From NCBI GenBank assembly GCA_018829565.1, contig JAHJTW010000142.1, positions 1 to 51,207 of the forward strand: a stretch of DNA of 51,207 nt, read 5' to 3'. This stretch comes from a bacterium (GTDB lineage Bacteria; Krumholzibacteriota; Krumholzibacteriia; LZORAL124-64-63). Of the stretch, positions 32,705-40,108 are shown piece after piece (within the stretch, counting starts at the first letter, position 1; each line of letters starts with the position of its first letter). Made by a program: the position numbers and the translations under genes. The notes below the pieces were generated by a model that saw only the letters and a program-made list of their open reading frames with translations, was not told the origin of the DNA and did not search any database.

Positions 32705-33646
32705 CTAGCTGTCCCCCTTGTAGGTGCGCAGCGACGCGATGATCTTCAGGCCTTCATCTTTCGTCAGGAACTTGCCGTTCAGCGCGCAGCTCCATCCCTC
32801 CTGTTCCCAGAGGAAGCGGCCGATCTCCGTATCGGTCTTGGTGACGGCAATGCCGCCCAGGTTCCAGCGCGCGCCCTCGCTGTGCTTCAGCCAGGTCACG
32901 GTCCGGTCACCGGCCTCCAGCACCTCCAGCTCGGGCTGGACGTAGGTTGTTTCCTTCGACCCGTCCTCCGCAATCGTCGTGGCGCTCTCCATGTAGGAGA
33001 CCATTCCTCCATTGGCCACCGACGTCAACGTCAGCACGGTTTCCAGGTGTCCGACCCCGAAGTACAACATCGTCGAGCCGTTGGGCATGATGACCGCCTT
33101 CTGGAATCGCAGCCGGTCGGGCAGCAGGGGATGGAAGTAGGTGGGCACCAACAGCGGATGATCCACCATACCGGCGGCCAGGCTCAGGCTGCACACCTCC
33201 TTGATGAAGGGGTCGCCGCCCGGGGGCACCGTGCTGCCCCAGCCCCCGTAGGGCGTCGCCTGGAAGACGGATTGCCCCTTCTCCCGGGACACATCCGATG
33301 CCGCCAGGAGCGAGTCAAGCTGCGCGGAGCTGAACTGGCTCTCCGTGAAGATCCCCGTGTGCTCCCCGATGTGGAGGAGGCCCGGCAGCTTGGCCAGGGC
33401 GGCGCGGCCGTCCGGATGGGCCAGCACCAGCGCCAGCGCAGCCACGAAGATCCCCAGACCGAATGCAGGCATGGGCCTCTTGAACATCTCGAACCTCCCC
33501 CATTGCGGGCGGGATCGTCCCGCCCCCGGATCGTTGCGTGCGATGCGATCCAGCAGTTCCCGGCGAAGCGAATAGCGGATGGCGCTCCGGTCGCTGAAAT
33601 CGGCCGCGGCCAGGCGTTCCTCCAGTGATCTCTCGCGCTCGTTCAT
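32705..33646 (-). CDS. Membrane protein, probable anti-sigma factor of the adjacent ECF sigma
   Basis: The 313-residue protein has a charged N-terminal region of about 55 residues, one membrane segment at about 60-76 (PAFGLGIFVAALALVLA), and a large extracytoplasmic part of about 230 residues. Its ATG overlaps the stop of the sigma factor gene as ATGA. That layout is the usual one for an anti-sigma factor with an external sensor domain. The N-terminal zinc motif (HxxxCxxC) of classic anti-sigmas is missing. The outer part resembles DUF4367-like or LolA-like domains only loosely. The assignment rests on topology and gene order. Confidence 0.65.
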   Translation of the reverse strand: MNERERSLEERLAAADFSDRSAIRYSLRRELLDRIARNDPGAGRSRPQWGRFEMFKRPMPAFGLGIFVAALALVLAHPDGRAALAKLPGLLHIGEHTGIFTESQFSSAQLDSLLAASDVSREKGQSVFQATPYGGWGSTVPPGGDPFIKEVCSLSLAAGMVDHPLLVPTYFHPLLPDRLRFQKAVIMPNGSTMLYFGVGHLETVLTLTSVANGGMVSYMESATTIAEDGSKETTYVQPELEVLEAGDRTVTWLKHSEGARWNLGGIAVTKTDTEIGRFLWEQEGWSCALNGKFLTKDEGLKIIASLRTYKGDS

Positions 33647-34197
33647 CGTCCCGTCCTTTCGCCGTCCAGCAGGAGGCGCAGCCTGGCCACAGCCCGGTGC
33701 ACGATCACCCCCACGCTCGACTCGGTCCGGCCGGTCATCTCGGCGATGGTCCGATTCGTATGACCGGCTGCGAACTTCAATCCCAGCAGATCGCGGTCGC
33801 GGTCCGGAAGCCGGGCGATGGCAGCCAGCAGTCCATCCGACTCCTGGGTCCCGATCAGGATCGTCTCGGGATCCGGCACCGAACCCTGCTCCCCCTTCAG
33901 CCAGCCCAGCATCCGGTTGCGCCTGCCCCGGCGACGGTGGTGATCGGTGACGGTGCTGCGGGCGATGACCAGCAACCAGGTGCCGATCCCCGCCCGCCCC
34001 GGGTCGAAGGTGAACCGGCGATCGAGGGCCTTGTGGAAGGTGATGGAGGTCAGATCGTCGGCGGTCGCCGAATCCTGCACCCTGTAGCGGATGTAGTTGA
34101 AGATCCGGGAATAGTGCTCGTCGTACACACGGCCGAAGCTCTCGGGATCATCCGGGTCCCAATCCCCCGTCGGCACCACTCTCAGATCCGGTTCCAT
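33643..34197 (-). CDS. ECF-type RNA polymerase sigma factor
   Basis: The 184-residue protein has region 2 (FGRVYDEHYSRIFNYIRYRV, TADDLTSITFHKAL, WLLVIARSTVTDHHRR) and region 4 (LPDRDRDLLGLKFAAGHTNRTIAEMTG followed by the recognition helix TESSVGVIVHRAVARLR). No region 1 or 3 is present. A GGGAG lies before the ATG at 34197. It is co-transcribed with the membrane protein whose start overlaps its stop. The target promoters are unknown. Confidence 0.92.
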   Translation of the reverse strand: MEPDLRVVPTGDWDPDDPESFGRVYDEHYSRIFNYIRYRVQDSATADDLTSITFHKALDRRFTFDPGRAGIGTWLLVIARSTVTDHHRRRGRRNRMLGWLKGEQGSVPDPETILIGTQESDGLLAAIARLPDRDRDLLGLKFAAGHTNRTIAEMTGRTESSVGVIVHRAVARLRLLLDGERTGR

Positions 34198-34264
34198 CCG
34201 CTGCTCCCCTGTCGACAACCCTCTGGAATGCTCTCGGCAATGGATACGCCCGGGCCGGAGATGT

Positions 34265-34293
34265 ATTACAGGAATATCCCTTGCGGGGTTCAA
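34265..34293 (-). promoter_or_regulatory. Promoter of the ECF sigma/anti-sigma pair
   Basis: On the minus strand TTGAAC (34293-34288) and TGTAAT (34270-34265) are exactly 17 bases apart, just past the stop of the LOV phosphatase gene. Confidence 0.55.
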
Positions 34294-35498
34294 GCGCTGG
34301 CGACATCGATGGCGAGCAGCGTGACGTCGTCCTGGGGTTGGCCGCGCGGACACCAGGCCTCGATCATCCCGATCATCGCCCCGAGGCTTTCGTCCCCCGG
34401 CAGGGAATGGAACCCGGCCAGGGCGTCCAGCAGGCGCCTTTCCCCCATCTCCTGGTCCCTGGCATCGATGGCCTCGAACGCCCCGTCGGAATAGAGCATC
34501 AGACGATCCCCGGGTTCGAGCTGCAGGGTGCATTCGCCGAATTCGAAATCGGGCAAGACCCCGATCGGCAAGCCCTTGGCCAGGGGGCAGAGACGGGCCC
34601 CCTCGCGATCGATGAGGACCGGAGGAGGATGCCCGGCGGTCACGTAGTGGAATCGGCGGCTGGAAAGTTCGAGGATACCGTAGATGAGCGTGAAGAAACG
34701 GCCCATCTGCGGTCCGGCCCGGAACTGCCGGTTCAGGGCTGCGGCGACCGCCGCCGGGCGGGAAGGAACGAATCCGGTCCGGCTGGCGGGCGACGGTTCG
34801 AACAGGCAGGACTGTTCGGGCGAGGGGGAGAGCATCCGGTTCAGGGAAGCGGACAGCAATGACGCGGGAACCCCGTGGCCGGTGACGTCCAGAATGTACA
34901 GGCCCATCCGGTCATCATCCAGGTGCAGGATGTTCAGACCGTCGCCCGCCAGTTCCGCGCAGGGGCGGAACCTGTAGGTGAATTCGTAACCGTCCACCCG
35001 GGGGAGGGATCCGGGCAGCCAGGACTGCTGGATCAGGGCCGCTTCCTGCAGATCCCGCAGCATCTGGGCGTTGGCCCGGCGCAGGCTCTCCTCGGCCATC
35101 CGCCGCGCCGTCACGTCCGACTGGATGCCGATGAAATGAGTCAATCCGCCACGTTCGTCCCGGACCGGAGTGATGGACAGGCGGTTCCAGAACGGGGACC
35201 CATCCTTGCGGTAGTTCAGGATCTCCACCGTGAGATCCCTGACCGCGACCAGGGCGTCGCGGATCTCCTGCACCGTGTGGGGATCGGTGTCTTCGCCCTG
35301 GAGGAACCTGCAATTGCGGCCCAGCGCCTCCGCGGCGTCGTAGCCGGTCAGCTGTTCGAACCCCTCGTTCACGTAGATCAAGGGGCGGCCGGGCAGGCGG
35401 GCGTCCGCGATGGTGACGCCCTCCGCCGCCACCGCCAGGGCCCTGTCCTGAAGGGCGAGCCATTCCTCGCGGGTGTACCGGGTGTTCTCGGCGCGCAT
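34290..35498 (-). CDS. LOV-domain SpoIIE/PP2C phosphatase (putative blue-light sensor)
   Basis: The 402-residue protein has a PAS domain at about 15-140 with the complete LOV photochemical signature GRNCRFLQG (adduct Cys C63). The later LOV segment NYRKDGSPFWNRL and the closing IGIQSDVT, whose Gln contacts flavin in LOV proteins, are also present. A coiled linker (AEESLRRANAQMLRDLQEA) leads to a SpoIIE-type PP2C phosphatase. That domain has metal-site patterns AGDGLN, DVTGHGVPASLL and PQDDVTLLAID. Such proteins act on phosphorylated anti-sigma antagonists in other bacteria, but no such partner is in the window. The ATG at 35498 has AAAGG six bases upstream. It lies 140 bases after glnA on the same strand. 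Confidence 0.9.
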   Translation of the reverse strand: MRAENTRYTREEWLALQDRALAVAAEGVTIADARLPGRPLIYVNEGFEQLTGYDAAEALGRNCRFLQGEDTDPHTVQEIRDALVAVRDLTVEILNYRKDGSPFWNRLSITPVRDERGGLTHFIGIQSDVTARRMAEESLRRANAQMLRDLQEAALIQQSWLPGSLPRVDGYEFTYRFRPCAELAGDGLNILHLDDDRMGLYILDVTGHGVPASLLSASLNRMLSPSPEQSCLFEPSPASRTGFVPSRPAAVAAALNRQFRAGPQMGRFFTLIYGILELSSRRFHYVTAGHPPPVLIDREGARLCPLAKGLPIGVLPDFEFGECTLQLEPGDRLMLYSDGAFEAIDARDQEMGERRLLDALAGFHSLPGDESLGAMIGMIEAWCPRGQPQDDVTLLAIDVASA

Positions 35499-35638
35499 GG
35501 TCGGCCTTTCAGCATCCAGGTCATGCAGGGACGATCGAGGTCGGATCCGGACGTCAGGCCGAAGCCTGGAGCCAAGATACCCACGGCGCCCTGCCGACAC
35601 AACTGGATCACCGCGACCGAGGGCCGACGGCACCCCCC

Positions 35639-37084
35639 CTAGAACATGCTCCACAGCATCTGGTTGGTCACCTCGTGGTGGAACATGATCTCGGCGCGCT
35701 TGATGCGGTTCCCCAGTTCGCGGGGGCAACGGTGGGCGCACATCTGCTTGAGCTCGAGGTACTTGGCGTGGCTGTCCGGCTCCATGAGTTCGCGGACCCA
35801 CCCGCTGCGCCGGTAGGTGGTCATGGCGTCGTAGATGTTCCCCGGCAGCAGCCGCTTGCGGATGCGCTTCGGCTTGGGGGCGTCCTTCGGCGGTTCGGGA
35901 CCTTCCAGCCCGGTCTTCAGAAGGGCATAGATCACCAGGTAGGGGTTGGCGTCCGGGCCCACCGAGCGTATCTCCAGACGCTGGCCCGCGGGCCCGGCGT
36001 AGGGGATGCGGATCATGGAGCTGCGGTCGACGCTGCTGGCGGCGATCTCGTTGGGCGCCTCGAAGGCGGGGTCGAGACGGCGGTAGGCGTTGACGCTGGC
36101 GTTGAGGATCAAACACAGATCCTCGGCGCTGTGCAGGATGCGCCGGGTGAACTTCCTGCCCAGGGCGGACAGGTTGTCCTTGCCCTTGTCGTCCCAGAAC
36201 TGGTTCACGCCGTCCCTGGCCAGGCTGATGTTGGTGTGCATGCCGCTGCCGTTGATCCCGGTGACGGGCTTGGGCAGGAAGCTGGCGGTCATGTCCATGC
36301 TCTGGGCGACCTGGCGGCAGAGCAGCTTGTACAGCTGGACCCGGTCCGCCGCGATGAGCGCCGGCGCGTACCTGAAGTTCATCTCGAACTGGCTGGGGCC
36401 CACCTCGGGGTGATCCTTCTCGTTCTCGAAGGCCATGGCGCGCTGCACCTCGGCCGCTGCATCGATGAACCTGCGCAAAGGGTCCTGGGGCAGGCTGTTG
36501 AAGTAACCCCCGGTGGAGATGAGTTCGAACTTGCCGGTCCGGTAGTACCTGCGCTCGGCATCGCGACCGTTGAACAGGAAGCCCTCGATCTCCGTGGCCA
36601 CGTTGGCCACCAGGCCTTGTTCCCGATGCAGCTTCTCGGTGTAGGCCAGCAGACGCCCCCGGAAGTCCGCCTCGTAGGGCCGCCCGTCCCGGTCGAGCAC
36701 GTGGCCGAAGACCAGGACCTTCCCGGGACCGAAGATGTCGGCCGGCATCCAGTAGAAGGCCCGCCAGTCGATCTCCAGGCGCAGGTCGCTTTCCGCGATC
36801 GCGGTGAAGCCGCGGATGGAGGACCCGTCGAAGGTCAGGATGTCGCTCTTCAGCAGGAACTTCTTGTCGTAGTCCAGCATGTGGAAGCGGCCCTCGAGAT
36901 CGGTGAAGGCCACGGTGACGGCCTTGATGCGCTTCTCGGACTCCAGGTAGCTCCGCCTCTCCGCCTCGACCTCGTCCATGGGTCGCCACTGCAGCTTGTT
37001 GTCCAGGGATGTCAGGTTGAGTTCCTCGAGCTTCTCGTAGGGGATTTCCAGGAATTCGCGCAGGGGGGCGTTGGACGGGGTCAT
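35639..37084 (-). CDS. glnA: Glutamine synthetase
   Basis: This enzyme makes glutamine from glutamate, ammonia and ATP. The 481-residue product has the beta-grasp segment LTFDGSSIRGF, the active-site stretches ATEIEGFLF, EVGPSQFEMNF and GINGSGMHTNISL, and RSSMIRIPYAGP with ENR-region residues RLEIRSVGPDANPYL. It resembles type I enzymes. The adenylylation loop is only loosely recalled in GNIYDAMTTY, so control by adenylylation is uncertain. A -10 TATAAT lies about 55 bases upstream. Confidence 0.93.
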   Translation of the reverse strand: MTPSNAPLREFLEIPYEKLEELNLTSLDNKLQWRPMDEVEAERRSYLESEKRIKAVTVAFTDLEGRFHMLDYDKKFLLKSDILTFDGSSIRGFTAIAESDLRLEIDWRAFYWMPADIFGPGKVLVFGHVLDRDGRPYEADFRGRLLAYTEKLHREQGLVANVATEIEGFLFNGRDAERRYYRTGKFELISTGGYFNSLPQDPLRRFIDAAAEVQRAMAFENEKDHPEVGPSQFEMNFRYAPALIAADRVQLYKLLCRQVAQSMDMTASFLPKPVTGINGSGMHTNISLARDGVNQFWDDKGKDNLSALGRKFTRRILHSAEDLCLILNASVNAYRRLDPAFEAPNEIAASSVDRSSMIRIPYAGPAGQRLEIRSVGPDANPYLVIYALLKTGLEGPEPPKDAPKPKRIRKRLLPGNIYDAMTTYRRSGWVRELMEPDSHAKYLELKQMCAHRCPRELGNRIKRAEIMFHHEVTNQMLWSMF

Positions 37085-37135
37085 GGTCGGCCTTTCGGGC
37101 TGGGATGACAGGGGAATCCGTCGATAATCAAGGCC

Positions 37136-37141
37136 ATTATA
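37136..37141 (-). promoter_or_regulatory. -10 element upstream of glnA
   Basis: A perfect TATAAT on the minus strand, 52 bases before the glnA ATG. TTGGCA lies only 10 bases further upstream, so no good -35 is seen. An activator may be needed. Confidence 0.4.
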
Positions 37142-37186
37142 ACACTATTATTGCCAAAAATAACCTAAATTAAATCATAAATTTGG

Positions 37187-37204
37187 AAATTTTTCGAAAA
37201 ATTT
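37187..37204. repeat. Perfect 18-base AT-rich palindrome between glnA and the DUF2007 gene
   Basis: AAATTTTTCGAAAAATTT is its own complement. It lies in a 276-base divergent, very AT-rich intergenic region and could be an operator for glnA. The rest of this region shows no gene. Confidence 0.45.
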
Positions 37205-37360
37205 TCGAATTATGATGAATTTGCCTGAATTTAAGCTTATTCATGAGAACGTGATTTTTGATTGACTGGAGTCACCTCCGTTCCGGGCCGGATTGACGCA
37301 GGGGAAATATCCATCTAAGGTATCGGGTAACGTAACATCCCTATCCGAAAGAGGTTTCCC

Positions 37361-37783
37361 ATGAAGCATTGCCCGAATCCCAGCTGCGGAGGCCGGGAGA
37401 AGTTCGGCATCATCTCCGAGTTCACCGATGAGGCCACCGTCTGCTCGGACTGCGGCGGCGTCCTGGTGGACGGACCCGCCCCCGATGCGCACGATGGTCT
37501 GCCGGAACCGGAGCCCGATCTCCAGCTGGTTCCGGTCCTTTCGGTCACCAGCGAGAGCGACCTCCTGATCATCGAGAGCCTGCTCGCAGACGCGGGCATC
37601 CCCTATCTCGCCCGCGGGCAGCAGATCCAGGACCTGTTCGGCATCGGGCGCCTGGTCGGCGTCAACCCGATCACCGAGCCGGTGGAATTCCTTGTCGCAG
37701 CCGGGGATCACGACGCGGCTCGCAGCGTCCTGGCCGACTTCCTGCAACCGAGCGGGGAAGAGGATCAGGGCAGCGTCCCGTAG
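37361..37783 (+). CDS. Zinc-ribbon plus DUF2007-like protein
   Basis: The 140-residue protein starts with a four-Cys ribbon (CPNPSC near residue 4 and CSDC near residue 31). A compact domain follows, like the DUF2007 putative signal-transducing family: ESDLLIIESLLADAGIPYLARGQQ and EFLVAAGDHDAARSVLADF. AGAGG lies six bases before the ATG. Its last 19 bases overlap the 3' end of the convergent GH16 lipoprotein gene. Function is unknown. Confidence 0.78.
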   Translation: MKHCPNPSCGGREKFGIISEFTDEATVCSDCGGVLVDGPAPDAHDGLPEPEPDLQLVPVLSVTSESDLLIIESLLADAGIPYLARGQQIQDLFGIGRLVGVNPITEPVEFLVAAGDHDAARSVLADFLQPSGEEDQGSVP

Positions 37784-38574
37784 ACCCTCACGTAATCGAT
37801 GAGCATGGTCTGGGGAAAGACGGTCGTCTCGTCGGGATAACCGGGCCAGCGCCCGCCCACGGCGACGTTCAGCAGGATGAAGAAGGGGTGGTCGTAGACC
37901 CAGGTCGCCCCCGCGGGCATGTCCGCCCGCTTGACCGAGTGATAGGTGTAGCCGTCGACGGTCCAGACGATGGAGTCGGGGGTCCAGTCGACGGCGAACT
38001 CGTGGAACCCCAGGTTGAAACCGCCCTGGGAGATCTCGTGGCGGGAACTGATGGCATTGTCGCCGTAGTGCCCCGGACCGTGAATGGTCCCGTGGATGAC
38101 CCCGGGTTCGTGCCCCCGGTACTCCATGACGTCGATCTCGCCGCAGGCGGGCCAGCCCACGTCGTCGATGTCCTCGCCCAGCATCCAGAAAGCCGGCCAG
38201 ATCCCCTGACCGATGGGCAGCTTGATGCGGGCCTCGAACCGGCCGTAGGTGCGCTCGAACAGGTCCTTGGTCTTGATGCGGCCCGAGGTGTAGGGCTGCC
38301 CCTCGTATTCCTGTTCCCGGGCGGTGATGGCCAGGTTGCCCTTCCCGTCCAGGCTCACGTTGTCCGCCAGGTCCGTGTCCCACTCGAGCTGGGCGTTGCC
38401 CCAGTCGGTGCCCGTGTCGAACCGCCAGCGCTCCGAGTCCGGCAACTGCCCCGCCGGGCCGTCGAATTCGTCCTGCCAGACGAGACCGTACCCGGGAGAT
38501 GCATCGTCCCCCTTGCAGCCCGCCGCCGCGAGGCCCAGGGCGAGGCAGACCAGCGCCGCGCACCTGCGCGTCAT
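37765..38574 (-). CDS. GH16 lipoprotein, probable laminarinase
   Basis: The 269-residue lipoprotein has a lipobox ending at C20 (LGLAAAGC). A complete GH16 domain follows: LVWQDEFDG, TSGRIKTKDLFERTYGRFEARIKLP, QGIWPAFWMLG and the catalytic GEIDVMEYRG (E146, D148, E151). The sequence is close to bacterial endo-beta-1,3-glucanases and lichenases. It would act at the cell surface or in the periplasm, feeding oligosaccharides to the phosphorylase and GH1 enzyme. Its ATG overlaps the stop of the ROK regulator gene as ATGA, so regulator and enzyme are co-expressed. Confidence 0.92.
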   Translation of the reverse strand: MTRRCAALVCLALGLAAAGCKGDDASPGYGLVWQDEFDGPAGQLPDSERWRFDTGTDWGNAQLEWDTDLADNVSLDGKGNLAITAREQEYEGQPYTSGRIKTKDLFERTYGRFEARIKLPIGQGIWPAFWMLGEDIDDVGWPACGEIDVMEYRGHEPGVIHGTIHGPGHYGDNAISSRHEISQGGFNLGFHEFAVDWTPDSIVWTVDGYTYHSVKRADMPAGATWVYDHPFFILLNVAVGGRWPGYPDETTVFPQTMLIDYVRVYGTLP

Positions 38575-39968
38575 CGCTCGGCCTCCTCCACGGTGGGGAC
38601 GGGGATCTCGGGGAACAGCCGCGAGTCGCCGAGGCTCGCCTTGAGGACCAGGGTCGCCGCCCCGATGGCCACCGACCGCGGGCCCAGCTCGCTGATCACG
38701 ATGTCGGCGGCGGCCACCGAGCTGATGAGGGTGCGGTTCTTCACCCGGTCACGCAGGGGATCGAGCAACAGGTTGCCCAATTGGACCAGATCGCCGCCCA
38801 GGACGACCACCGACGGATTCATGAGGTTCAGCAGGCCGGCCACGGCCGTGCCCAGGTGCTTGGCGACCTCTCCGACGACCTTCAGGGCCAGGGGATCGCC
38901 CGCCAGGGCGGCGTCCTCGATCTCGAGGACGGTGAACGGCCGCCCGGCAAGGGTGCTTTCGGGGAACTCCGGCAACAGTTCGGCGGCCCGCTCCTGCAGG
39001 GCCTGGCCCCCGACCAGGGTGGCCAGACAGCCGCGCAGTCCGCAGACGCAGCGCTTGCCCTGGGGATCGATGGCCAGGTGACCGATCTCCCCCGCGACAC
39101 CCGTGGCCCCGCGGTAGATCTCGCCGCCGATGATGTGCCCCGACCCCACGCCCGTGGCGACCTTGATGTAGGCCAGGTGGTCCACGCCGCCGCCCTGGCC
39201 CCACCAGTGCTCGGCCAGCGCGCCCAGGTTGGCGTCGTTGTCCACGAAGATGGGCACCCCGAACCGCTCGCCCAGATCCTCGAGGCCGTGGCGTCCCTCC
39301 CAGGCGGGCATGACGACCCGGGACAGGCCGTCGGGCCGCGAGGGATCCACCGGGCTGGGCACCGCGACGCCGATGCCCACCAGGGGACGTCCCCCGGCAG
39401 GGGAGGATTCCAGGCACCTGGCACAGAGCTCGGCGATGAGGCGGCGGGTTCCCGCCGGGTCCGACCGCACCGGATGACCCCGGGTCTCCCAGGCCAGCAC
39501 GCGGCCCCGCAGGTCGGTCAGAGCGACGGCCACGTGGGCCCCGCCCATCTCCACACCGAGGATGACGCAGGAATCGTCGCGGAATTCCAGGACGATGGGG
39601 CGGCGGCCGCCGCGGGACGGCCCCTCGCCGATCTCGGACACCAGCCCCAGGGGCAGGATCTCGCCCACCACCTCGGACACGGTGGACCGGGACAGGCCCG
39701 CCAGGCGGGCGATCTCGGCGCGGGAGATCCGGCGCGCGTTCCAGATCAGGCGCAGGACGGCATCCGCCAGGGGACGGGGATGATCGGGCGCCGAGCGTCT
39801 CAGGCCTTTCCAGATGGGATTTTCATTGAACAACAATCGACCTCGTGGTGGCTCGGTTGGAATCTCGGTGGTTAATCCGCCCAATACTATGTGTGCCGGT
39901 AGATGTTGTCCATCAAGACCCGTTGAAGGGTGTCGACACACAAAACGCGACTTCAAGTTAACGGGCAC
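38571..39968 (-). CDS. ROK-family transcriptional repressor
   Basis: A winged helix (ISRAEIARLAGLSRSTVSEVVGEIL) is fused to a sugar-kinase-like ROK domain. The ROK domain has VGIGVAVPSPVD, FVDNDANLGALAEHW and GEIGHLAID, plus the zinc motif CVCGLRGCL. ROK repressors of this layout sense sugars or sugar phosphates. The frame opens at a GTG (39968, 465 residues), but the first 45 residues look unconserved. A TTG at 39836 (421 residues) is a better start by homology. It overlaps the GH16 gene and is the only sugar-type regulator in the window, hence the first candidate for binding the TTCGGA-n-TCCGAA operators. Confidence 0.88.
   Translation of the reverse strand: MPVNLKSRFVCRHPSTGLDGQHLPAHIVLGGLTTEIPTEPPRGRLLFNENPIWKGLRRSAPDHPRPLADAVLRLIWNARRISRAEIARLAGLSRSTVSEVVGEILPLGLVSEIGEGPSRGGRRPIVLEFRDDSCVILGVEMGGAHVAVALTDLRGRVLAWETRGHPVRSDPAGTRRLIAELCARCLESSPAGGRPLVGIGVAVPSPVDPSRPDGLSRVVMPAWEGRHGLEDLGERFGVPIFVDNDANLGALAEHWWGQGGGVDHLAYIKVATGVGSGHIIGGEIYRGATGVAGEIGHLAIDPQGKRCVCGLRGCLATLVGGQALQERAAELLPEFPESTLAGRPFTVLEIEDAALAGDPLALKVVGEVAKHLGTAVAGLLNLMNPSVVVLGGDLVQLGNLLLDPLRDRVKNRTLISSVAAADIVISELGPRSVAIGAATLVLKASLGDSRLFPEIPVPTVEEAER
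39930..39939. promoter_or_regulatory. Palindrome near the ROK gene start
   Basis: GTGTCGACAC is a perfect 10-base palindrome just downstream of the GTG start at 39968. If the TTG start is right, it lies in the upstream region and might be an autoregulatory operator. It is unlike the TTCGGA element. Confidence 0.25.
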
Positions 39969-40108
39969 CGCATCCGGGAAAGGTCGATGGGGGACCGGCC
40001 GATCCGATCATGATCGCGGACCAAACTTTGTGCGGCCACCGATCAAAGTATGCCCCAGCGCCAGGGGACTGTCAAGGATCGGACCGAACACCGGCGGTGG
40101 ATTGGAAC

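Noticed and set aside
34290..36989. Single 899-codon minus-strand frame joining glnA DNA to the LOV phosphatase
   Set aside because: The upstream part is an out-of-frame reading of glnA. The real gene starts at the ATG at 35498, with its own ribosome site and LOV domain.
37136..37160. Sigma-54 promoter for glnA (TTGGCA nearby)
   Set aside because: The GC of the -12 element is missing at the required distance from TGGC.
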